Positions 1 through 6,079 of a DNA stretch of 8,617 nucleotides are shown piece after piece. How positions within the stretch are numbered: position 1 is the stretch's first letter; the number at the start of each line of letters is the position of its first letter. Below the pieces are notes generated by a model that saw only the letters and a list, made by a program, of their open reading frames with translations, was not told the DNA's origin and made no database searches. The stretch is taken from positions 1 through 8,617 of the forward strand of contig JALWNR010000867.1 of NCBI GenBank assembly GCA_027083715.1, in the 5' to 3' direction. Origin of the DNA: Bacteroidales bacterium (lineage in GTDB: Bacteria; Bacteroidota; Bacteroidia; Bacteroidales; NBLH01). Both the position numbers and the translations under genes were made by a program.

Positions 1-45
1 GTTACAAACATACCTGCGGATTTAAGGTTAAAATGGGTATTACTT

Positions 46-80
46 AAAAAAGAGACTTGCTTAACAGAAGTCTCTTCTTT
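46..80 (-). terminator. Rho-independent terminator closing the flotillin cluster
   Basis: The arms 51-58 (AGAGACTT) and 68-75 (AAGTCTCT) are perfectly complementary, with one further A-T pair outside and a 9-base loop. On the minus strand the stem is followed by a run of at least five U (bases 51-46). It starts 27 bases past the stop of the 470-aa gene, where the last gene of a leftward operon should end. On the plus strand the hairpin is also followed by a T-rich stretch (TCTTTT), so it may work in both directions for a convergent gene to the left. It is the only GC-containing stem with a U-run that I found in the window. Confidence 0.8.
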
Positions 81-102
81 TGGATATTTATATGTCTTAG
101 AA

Positions 103-1515
103 TTAATGATTATTTTCTTCTTCGCTGTCATTTTCACCATGTTTGCCTTTACCTTTCTTTTTTGCCGATTCGCCAATTGAATGACGCATTCTAGTATCTG
201 CTTCGGTATTCATCATTTTATGATAATCATGAATGCTTAAATTACCATCGATAAATGCGGCAGCCATGGCTTTTTGTACCTTTTCTTCTGCTTTAATTAC
301 TTCTGCTTTAGCAAGCTCTGCTTGTGCTTTAGCTCTTTCGGTCATCAATTCTGCATTGATGTCTTTTCCAATTTGCATATCCGATACATCAATAGAGATA
401 ATCTCAAAAGCAGTGCCATCACCCAAATGCTTTTGTTCTACCCGTTCAGCTAACTCGAAAGGATTTTTTAAGATATATTGATGACTTGGGGCATTTCCAA
501 TTTCTGATGATAAACTTTCATTAACCCGTGCCAAAACTGTTTCTTCACTAGCACCACCAATTATTGATTTGACTTTAGCCCGAAGGGTAACTTTAAGTTT
601 CATGGTAATTTGAACTCCATCTCTTGCAACACCGCTAACACCCGATGTTTCAACAACTCGTGGGGTAATGGCAGCTTCAACAGCTTTCATTACATCAATT
701 CCTGCTAAATCAATAGCTGCTATATCTTTAAACTCAAAATCTGGTAAATTTGCTTTTCGTGCAGACACAAATGCATCTACAGTTCTTTTTACATCACCAT
801 TGGCTAAAAAGTGTTCTTTTAAATCATCAAGTGTCATTTCTTCATAACCGGAATTGTGTGCAGTAATGAGTGCGTCAACAACCTCTTCTACATCTACTTG
901 TGCCAAATAATGCGAGGCTAATACTTTCAGTGGAATATCCAAATCGGCATTTTTTGCGGTAATTTGTGCATGAATTACTTTTTCAACATCTACTTTTGCC
1001 AAAAATTGAGCTGCCAATACATTTAGCGGAATATCCAAATTTGCATTTATTGCACGTATCAGTGTGTTTACTACTTTTTCAATATCAACTTCTGCCAAAT
1101 AATGATCGGAAAGTTCGCGTGCATTAAGATGCAAACCCGCATTTTCTGCTCTAATTAATGTTTTTAAAATCAGGTCTTGCGGTATTCTTTGCCAGCGCAT
1201 AATTACTAAAGTAGTCCAAGAAACTTTAACACCGGATAATCGTGCTTCGTACCATAGCCCTAGTGGTATAAAATAGTAGAAAAAAAGTATCAAACCGGGA
1301 CCAAGAATTAAACCTGAAAATATAATGAATATGATGGTACCCGCTCCATAGGTATCTGATGAGGAAGTAATGTCTTGTTCTTCCTGTGCACCTGAGAAAT
1401 CTATTTCAGCAATACTTTCTTCCCTGCTGTTATCAGTTGTTGTATCCTTTGTGCAGGATGATGCTGCTAACAGTAAAGAAAAAATTGCTAAAATCAGTAA
1501 AAATTTTGTTTTCAT
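103..1515 (-). CDS. FloA-like flotillin with five-unit helical array and lipoprotein-type signal peptide (470 aa)
   Basis: This is a paralogue of the FloA encoded at 4105-5082. Residues 1-21 look like a lipoprotein signal: MKTK, a hydrophobic core, then AASSC with Cys21 as the candidate lipidated residue. An acidic Ser/Thr-rich linker (22-56) follows, then a membrane segment (about 58-84). Residues 86-112 contain the FloA juxtamembrane pattern, ending in MRWQRIP. Five helical units follow (115-276), with anchor Asp at 144, 176, 208, 241 and 274. The SPFH core (about 281-392) keeps the FloA motif [12 protein letters not shown]. The helical Ala/Glu/Lys tail is about 25 residues shorter than in FloA, and the C-terminus is charged (KKKGKGKHGE...). 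FloA homologues are static scaffolds of membrane microdomains, with the bulk of the protein in the cytoplasm. Here I infer a double anchor, lipid plus transmembrane. The first ATG of the frame is used because the signal peptide begins there. No Shine-Dalgarno is visible. Confidence 0.9.
   Translation of the reverse strand: MKTKFLLILAIFSLLLAASSCTKDTTTDNSREESIAEIDFSGAQEEQDITSSSDTYGAGTIIFIIFSGLILGPGLILFFYYFIPLGLWYEARLSGVKVSWTTLVIMRWQRIPQDLILKTLIRAENAGLHLNARELSDHYLAEVDIEKVVNTLIRAINANLDIPLNVLAAQFLAKVDVEKVIHAQITAKNADLDIPLKVLASHYLAQVDVEEVVDALITAHNSGYEEMTLDDLKEHFLANGDVKRTVDAFVSARKANLPDFEFKDIAAIDLAGIDVMKAVEAAITPRVVETSGVSGVARDGVQITMKLKVTLRAKVKSIIGGASEETVLARVNESLSSEIGNAPSHQYILKNPFELAERVEQKHLGDGTAFEIISIDVSDMQIGKDINAELMTERAKAQAELAKAEVIKAEEKVQKAMAAAFIDGNLSIHDYHKMMNTEADTRMRHSIGESAKKKGKGKHGENDSEEENNH
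688..1173 (-). repeat. Five tandem 32/33-codon helical repeats in the 470-aa flotillin
   Basis: The units are residues 115-146, 147-178, 179-210, 211-243 and 244-276. The consensus is roughly [KE]VV-[NDH]ALI-A-NA-LDI-L--L--HYLA--DVE: two short helices, with a conserved [LF]LA..D[VI] at the unit end. Units 2 and 3 are the closest: by hand count 20 of 32 residues match, and 71 of 96 bases match between 982-1077 and 886-981 without gaps. Canonical FloA has only two units in this place. Confidence 0.85.
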
Positions 1516-1562
1516 CGGGGGTTTATTAGCAATTATTTAATTTAAAATTCTATTATACTTTA

Positions 1563-1570
1563 CAAAAATA
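1563..1570 (-). promoter_or_regulatory. Possible -7 box (TATTTTTG) upstream of the 470-aa gene
   Basis: On the minus strand this reads TATTTTTG, which fits the Bacteroidota -7 consensus TAnnTTTG and lies 47 bases before the ATG. No TTG (-33) is seen at the usual distance upstream, and the region is very AT-rich, so a chance match is quite possible. It lies in the 146-base gap between the 786-aa and 470-aa genes, the widest gap inside the flotillin cluster. An internal promoter there would allow separate expression of the last gene. Confidence 0.25.
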
Positions 1571-1661
1571 CAAAAAAAGTTTAATAAATAAGCTGAATGA
1601 TGAAAAAAATCTTTATATAATTGTATTTAGCTACATTCTAAAAATTCAAAATTGATGGCAT

Positions 1662-4022
1662 TCAATGCTCATTTCCATGTTCTTCACCAAATACTTTGGA
1701 CTTATCATCATCAAAAATTTCTTTTTTATAATATTCTTTTGTATTCATTTTTCCTTTTTTAAAAGCATGTGCCATTCCTTCTTGTAATTTGGCTTCGGCT
1801 TCAATAAGTTTAGCTTTGGCTTCTAATTCTTTTGCATGTGCTTCGGATCTACGTTGTTCTGATTTTGTCTTGGCAATTATTTTATTTATCTCGGCATGTT
1901 CTTTCTTTATTTCAGCATAAGCATCTGAACCAATTTCTAGTTTTGGGATACTTACATCCAGCACTTCATAGGCACTTCCTTTATTTAATTTAGTTTCTTT
2001 TTCATTTATTTGCTTAATTTCATCCTCACTAAGGTATTGAAAATCTTTTTTATCCACTGTTCCGTTTAAACGTTTAAAAACATTAACGGCAATATCATCT
2101 AAAGACTCCATGACCATTCTAAAAGTATCATATTGTTCTACTTCTTTCGTAATTGCTTCGTTTACACGGTCATTAAGTATTTCGTCTTTTGAACCTCTAA
2201 GATACATGTCTATTTTTCCACGCACAGTAACATTTGGGAAAAGCTTCATACTAATTCCGTCTTTTGATAAAACTTCTTCGGGAACAATATTTATTATTTT
2301 TGGATTTACTGCCCAGCTAACAACTTCATTTACATCATGCCCTTCACGGTCTAAACGGATACCTCTTTTATAAGTAAATTCAACTTGTTCTTTCCGTGCG
2401 TAATTTACGGCAAAAATTACTTTAATAACATCACGTTTTTCAACTACATCTGCTTCTAATTGTCCGGGGTCAACATCAATCTTTAATCTTTTTGCAAGTG
2501 ATAAAGCTTTCACGTATTTAAACATACTTCCTCCTGCTAGTTCAATATCCATTAATTTTTCTTTTTCAATCAAAATACCGGAAAATTTGGCTATTTTAAA
2601 GGTCAAATAAACCAAACCTATATCAGAACCAACCCGAGAAAGGTTTTCATAATCTTCAAAACTTAAATCAATACCTGAACTTTTAGTTTTAATCCATACA
2701 TTAATCAATTTAACAATATCGCCTCCTTGTGCTAAAAACGATCGCAAACGCGGTAAGCTGATTTCAACGTTTGATTGTTTGGCTTTAATCAGTCCTAATG
2801 CAAAGCGGATAATATCTGCACCTGCTGCACGAAAACTGTTCAGAACGCTTATTGGTGTGTCAATACCTTCCTGACGCAATTTAATTACTGCTGAAGTTAA
2901 TTCATTTACATTACCCCCTTGCGATAAATATTCGCTCAATCCCTTAATTGTTATGTCTTTAACACCTTCTTGATGTGCCATAATAAGGGCGTTAACTACT
3001 TCGCCAATATCTCCACCCAAAAGATGATACTTCTCAAGGTCTTTTAATTTAATTTCAACACCTGCATTTTTAGCATCAATTAGGTGCGTAAGTGTTGTTT
3101 GAATATCTCCTCCTGCAATAATGAATTTTTCAACATCTTCAAGTCCGATATTTAAATCTAAATGTTTGGCTTTAAGTAAAGCTTCAACAGTTTGTTCAAT
3201 ATCTCCGTTCAAACCAAAATAAACTTCAAGGTCGGCATAACGAATATCTAAACCGGCTTGCTGTGCTTTAATTAATGCTCGTGATGAGGTATCAAAAAGT
3301 TCTTCTTTCAGGCGCTTTATATTGTCGCCCTTCGCCATGTATATCCTGTTTTCTTTGAATTCAGAAAGTAAGTCTGCGGCAAAAAAACTTACAATGCGAT
3401 TTACTAATTCTGCATATTCTTTTTCTTCATCCTCTTTACTTATTTCTGTTTTTTTCTTTCCATCTTGCTGTTCGGCTTGTTGTAAATTGTTGTCTTCGAT
3501 AATATTAGCAATACTCTTTCTGTATGCTTTAAGCTGAGCTTCTAAATATCTGAATTTTGCTTTTTCTGAACGGTTTTTCTTTACTCCTTGAATTACTAAT
3601 TCTTTGTCGGCTTTTACCGATTCAATTAATCGATTGATTAAATCTAAAATACTGCCACTAAGTATGTAATATCCGCCAATTCTTTTTAATCTTAGTTCTC
3701 CTTCGGTGTACGATTGATTAAATTCGTAGATTGATAAGGCTACCTCTCTGTCAATGAGTTTGTAAAAATCTTTTTGTACATCTATCGAAATTACTGCACC
3801 TCCTTTTCTTGCACTAACAATAAGTTTATAGATTAAGGATGCAGGAATTCTTCGTAAATACATCTCGATAAAATGATACAAAAACTGGAATAAGTTCATT
3901 TCCAGATTTGATGCTTTTACATAATGCCATATACTTGCAGATTTATTATAGAAATATGCAAAAACAGCTAGTGCAAAAACTATAAAAAGCGAGAAAAAAA
4001 GAAAGACGTACTCAATTGACAT
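1662..4022 (-). CDS. Giant FloA-related protein with a long 32-residue helical solenoid (786 aa)
   Basis: This is a divergent FloA paralogue more than twice the usual length (about 325-330 aa). Residues 4-24 form one membrane segment. The juxtamembrane motif ends in YLRRIP (55-60), matching MRWRKVP of FloA. Two degenerate repeat units end near residues 92 and 124. A charged, Lys/Glu/Gln-rich, coiled-coil-like insertion follows (about 138-228), with a further weak anchor at Asp233. Ten regular units span 245-565, and the SPFH core begins at WAVNPKIIN (570-578). The core is altered: the Flo[12 protein letters not shown] motif reads RGSKDEILNDRV, and about 25 extra residues sit near 650-680. The tail (about 703-754) is a charged helix with the FloA-like ending AHAFKKGKMN. 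Most of the protein should be cytoplasmic. No enzyme motif is visible; a scaffold or cage-wall role is inferred. It follows floA by 82 bases with no terminator between them. Confidence 0.88.
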   Translation of the reverse strand: MSIEYVFLFFSLFIVFALAVFAYFYNKSASIWHYVKASNLEMNLFQFLYHFIEMYLRRIPASLIYKLIVSARKGGAVISIDVQKDFYKLIDREVALSIYEFNQSYTEGELRLKRIGGYYILSGSILDLINRLIESVKADKELVIQGVKKNRSEKAKFRYLEAQLKAYRKSIANIIEDNNLQQAEQQDGKKKTEISKEDEEKEYAELVNRIVSFFAADLLSEFKENRIYMAKGDNIKRLKEELFDTSSRALIKAQQAGLDIRYADLEVYFGLNGDIEQTVEALLKAKHLDLNIGLEDVEKFIIAGGDIQTTLTHLIDAKNAGVEIKLKDLEKYHLLGGDIGEVVNALIMAHQEGVKDITIKGLSEYLSQGGNVNELTSAVIKLRQEGIDTPISVLNSFRAAGADIIRFALGLIKAKQSNVEISLPRLRSFLAQGGDIVKLINVWIKTKSSGIDLSFEDYENLSRVGSDIGLVYLTFKIAKFSGILIEKEKLMDIELAGGSMFKYVKALSLAKRLKIDVDPGQLEADVVEKRDVIKVIFAVNYARKEQVEFTYKRGIRLDREGHDVNEVVSWAVNPKIINIVPEEVLSKDGISMKLFPNVTVRGKIDMYLRGSKDEILNDRVNEAITKEVEQYDTFRMVMESLDDIAVNVFKRLNGTVDKKDFQYLSEDEIKQINEKETKLNKGSAYEVLDVSIPKLEIGSDAYAEIKKEHAEINKIIAKTKSEQRRSEAHAKELEAKAKLIEAEAKLQEGMAHAFKKGKMNTKEYYKKEIFDDDKSKVFGEEHGNEH
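2328..3290 (-). repeat. Ten tandem 32-codon helical repeats in the 786-aa protein
   Basis: The conserved turn (consensus AGGD[IV]) has its anchor residue at 274, 306, 338, 371, 403, 435, 467, 499, 531 and 563. Spacings are 32, 32, 33, 32, 32, 32, 32, 32, 32. Anchor 371 is Asn and 499 is Ser; the other eight are Asp. Each unit has a first helix such as VVNALI.A....G, a linker with alternating hydrophobics (I.L.D), and a second short helix ending before the Gly-Asp turn. This is an alpha-solenoid-like arrangement by pattern; no known repeat family name is claimed. Adjacent units are well diverged, unlike those of the 470-aa protein. Confidence 0.85.
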
Positions 4023-4104
4023 AGCAAGCTATTAAATTATTAACTATTATCTTACTGATAATCACATAAAACAAACACTCTGTTATAGAAGAATCGGTAA
4101 AAAA

Positions 4105-5082
4105 CTACTCTTTTTTCTTTTTAGAAGGTTTTGAAATAGATTCACGCATTTCGGTATCTGCAATAATATTTTTCATATTGTAATAATCCATAACGCCAAG
4201 ATTTCCTTCGCGAAATGCTTGTGATATTGCTTTTGGAATTTCTGCTTCGGCTTCAATTACCCTTGCTTTCATTTCCTGAGCCAGTGCTTTCATTTCTTGT
4301 TCATGGGCAACAGCCATTGCTCTACGCTCTTCTGCTTTTGCTTCTGCTACTTTTAAATCGGCTCTTGCCTGATTTTCTTGTAGTTCAGCACCAATATTCT
4401 TACCTACATCCACATCGGCAATGTCTATGGAAAGAATTTCAAAAGCAGTACCTGCATCCAACCCTCTTCCTAAAACTAATTTCGATATAGAATCAGGATT
4501 TTCCAGAACTTCTTTATGTGAGTGCGACGAACCAATTGCTGATACAATACCTTCTCCAACACGTGCAAGTACTGTTTCTTCACCGGCACCACCTACCAAA
4601 TTTTCAATAGATGCTCTAACCGTTACTCTTGCTTTGGCAATTAGCTGAATACCGTCTTTTGCCATAGCTGCTACCGGTGGAGTGTTGATAATTTTAGGAT
4701 TAACCGACATGTGCACGGCTTCTAAAATATCACGACCTGCCAAATCTATGGCAGTGGCAGTTTTAAAAGATAAGGGCAGATTTGCCTTTTCGGCAGAAAT
4801 TAGTGCATTTACTACTGCACCTACATGACCTCCTGCAAGGTAATGTGCCTCTAAATCATCTCTTTTCAAATCTATACCTGCTTTTTTAGATGCAATCATG
4901 GCATTTACAATCACCGATGGCGGAACTTTACGCCATCGCATAAAAATCAGTTGTAACAGTGATATTCGTACATTGGTAATTTGTGCCTGAAACCATAAAC
5001 CGATTGGCACAAAATATAATAAAATCATAAAGCCGATGATAAATACCACCGTCCAGGCTAAATACATTCCTAATACTCCCAT
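4105..5082 (-). CDS. floA: FloA, flotillin-like membrane scaffold protein (SPFH family)
   Basis: At 325 aa this is the normal length for FloA (YqfA-type). A hydrophobic N-terminal membrane segment (about 5-30) leads into the family motif MRWRKVPPS (48-56). Two 32-residue helical units follow (57-88 and 89-120), then the SPFH core (about 124-230) with VNPKIIN and [13 protein letters not shown] long Ala/Glu/Lys helix (about 232-290) and the ending [13 protein letters not shown] are typical of the family; the C-terminus is lysine-rich. FloA proteins oligomerise at the inner face of the cytoplasmic membrane and organise functional membrane microdomains, affecting membrane fluidity and partner complexes. 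The ATG lies 7 bases after the nfeD stop, which implies co-transcription and probably coupled translation. It is the reference copy for the two expanded paralogues downstream and shows no sign of decay. Confidence 0.95.
   Translation of the reverse strand: MGVLGMYLAWTVVFIIGFMILLYFVPIGLWFQAQITNVRISLLQLIFMRWRKVPPSVIVNAMIASKKAGIDLKRDDLEAHYLAGGHVGAVVNALISAEKANLPLSFKTATAIDLAGRDILEAVHMSVNPKIINTPPVAAMAKDGIQLIAKARVTVRASIENLVGGAGEETVLARVGEGIVSAIGSSHSHKEVLENPDSISKLVLGRGLDAGTAFEILSIDIADVDVGKNIGAELQENQARADLKVAEAKAEERRAMAVAHEQEMKALAQEMKARVIEAEAEIPKAISQAFREGNLGVMDYYNMKNIIADTEMRESISKPSKKKKE
4723..4914 (-). repeat. Two ancestral 32-codon helical units in FloA
   Basis: Residues 57-88 and 89-120 align with each other and with the units in the two neighbouring proteins. 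The turn anchors are His86 (AGGHV) and Asp118 (AGRDI), exactly 32 residues apart. This is the unit that is multiplied in the 470-aa and 786-aa paralogues. Confidence 0.7.
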
Positions 5083-5089
5083 TTGTTTA

Positions 5090-5554
5090 TTATTTAAGTT
5101 TTACAATTATTTTATTTCCTTTTATTTTAACCACTTCAATTTCTCGATTTTCATCTACCAAGCCATTGATTGATTCTGCTTCAACAAAAAGTCCGTTTAA
5201 TGAAACTGTTCCGCGCGGAGCCAATCTTGATATGCTTTTGCCTTTATCACCTACATTAATTTTCAGGCTTAAATCTTCTTTTACTTGCGAGTCTATTTCT
5301 GTATTCAAGGCTATTTTTTTCCACGTTTTGGATTTGAATGCCACGTAGAGTACTAAAATTAATGAAAAAACAGTTCCGGCAAGTACATAATGTCCGCCGG
5401 GAGTTCCGTATTTTGAATAAGCCATAAAAATACCTCCAATCAACATCAATAAGCCTCCTATACCAGCAATTGTAATGCCCGGTACAACAAAAAATTCTAA
5501 GAGAATCAATACAATTCCTAATATAATTAATGCGATTATTGCTGATAGTGCCAT
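5090..5554 (-). CDS. nfeD: NfeD family membrane protein, short form
   Basis: This 154-aa protein is the short NfeD type, without the ClpP-like serine protease domain of long forms. Residues 4-25 form a hydrophobic helix with the family-like [17 protein letters not shown] (17-33). Further membrane segments lie at about 28-46 and 56-73, so three or so helices are expected. The C-terminal part (about 100-154) is the OB-fold, recognisable by GDKG (102-105), the Leu-x-Pro-x-Gly stretch [11 protein letters not shown] (111-121) and the closing strand pair with [11 protein letters not shown]. NfeD proteins are encoded beside flotillins in many bacteria and are thought to bind or modulate them. The 7-base gap to floA fits that partnership. 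The Met start is directly followed by the first helix; a short AT-rich leader without Shine-Dalgarno precedes it. Confidence 0.9.
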   Translation of the reverse strand: MALSAIIALIILGIVLILLEFFVVPGITIAGIGGLLMLIGGIFMAYSKYGTPGGHYVLAGTVFSLILVLYVAFKSKTWKKIALNTEIDSQVKEDLSLKINVGDKGKSISRLAPRGTVSLNGLFVEAESINGLVDENREIEVVKIKGNKIIVKLK

Positions 5555-5762
5555 TTTGCTAATATACGATTTAATTTTAACAAACTACTTTAATATCTTA
5601 TTGTTTTTTATAATATTTTGATATTTACTAAGATATGTTTGTTGTTGTAAAAAGATGATTATTAATACTTTACTTTTAATGTCAAAATATTCAAATTTCT
5701 GCCTATGGCTGATAATTTGATGTTAAGTCTTAAATTACATTTCTAAAATCTAATTTTAAGAG
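5555..5762 (-). other. AT-rich intergenic gap likely holding the flotillin operon promoter
   Basis: These 208 bases separate clpS from nfeD and form the widest gap in the window. I see no open frame, RNA gene or convincing terminator in it. Short AT-only dyads occur, for example arms 5744-5749 and 5753-5758 (TAAAAT/ATTTTA), but they lack GC and a U-run. Near the nfeD start the minus strand has TAGTTTG (one T short of TAnnTTTG) at about 5582-5588. The length and position suggest that a new transcript starts here, but no strong promoter match supports it. Confidence 0.35.
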
Positions 5763-6038
5763 TTATTCTATCCCTGTATTTAATCCTCTATTGCTTAATG
5801 CATCTTTCATAGGTTTTAAAAACGCATAACTTCCTTTTTTAATGATGCTTTTCCCTTTATAATGGGCAATAAAAGCACATTGGGTTGCCTGATCGGCACT
5901 GTGTTTACAGATTTTTATCAATGAGTTGATTACAAAGTCAATACTATTGAAATTGTCATTATACAAAATCAGCTTGTACTCTTCTTCTTTATCCGATAAA
6001 GATGAATCGGATGCTTTTTTATCCGGATATTGTTTCAT
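5763..6038 (-). CDS. clpS: ClpS, ATP-dependent Clp protease adaptor
   Basis: ClpS binds N-degron substrates by their first residue and hands them to ClpA/ClpC-ClpP in the cytoplasm. The 91-aa length fits, being slightly shorter than the 106 aa of E. coli. A charged, probably disordered N-terminus (1-20) is followed by the core YKLILYNDNFNSIDFVI (21-37). Asn27 and Asp28 match E. coli Asn34-Asp35, and His59 in HYKGK (59-63) matches His66; these line the amino-terminus pocket. Two differences from E. coli are Asn29 in place of Asp36 and Ile33 at the Met40 gate position. The C-terminal part, PMKDALSNRGLNTGIE, follows the usual helix-strand ending. The gene starts 41 bases after the stop of the SPOR-protein gene in the same direction, so the two may share a transcript. 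No Shine-Dalgarno is visible before the ATG. Confidence 0.92.
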   Translation of the reverse strand: MKQYPDKKASDSSLSDKEEEYKLILYNDNFNSIDFVINSLIKICKHSADQATQCAFIAHYKGKSIIKKGSYAFLKPMKDALSNRGLNTGIE

Positions 6039-6079
6039 CGTTATAAATTTTAAATTACGAATAACAATAAGGGGAAATT

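Noticed and set aside
1..45. Possible tail of a plus-strand gene converging on the terminator (a frame ending in TAA at 45-47, another ending at 23-25).
   Set aside because: Only a dozen or fewer codons are visible and two frames are equally plausible; nothing supports coding.
688..3290. DNA repeats considered as a CRISPR array or intergenic repeat family.
   Set aside because: The periodicity is in codons (96 bases), continuous with the reading frame and free of spacers; it reflects protein repeats.
4046..4062. Hairpin ATTATC/GATAAT between floA and the 786-aa gene, considered as a terminator.
   Set aside because: The 6-bp, AT-rich stem has no U-run after it on the minus strand. It is too weak to call, so floA and the next gene are treated as co-transcribed.
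4215..4490. Plus-strand open frame of 91 codons, Leu-rich.
   Set aside because: It is antisense to the SPFH core and helical tail of FloA. The Leu-rich composition is the expected mirror of Ala/Glu/Lys-rich codons, and it matches no known family.
5723..5758. AT-only dyads downstream of clpS, considered as a terminator.
   Set aside because: The stems have almost no GC and no following U-tract; such patterns are common by chance in this composition.
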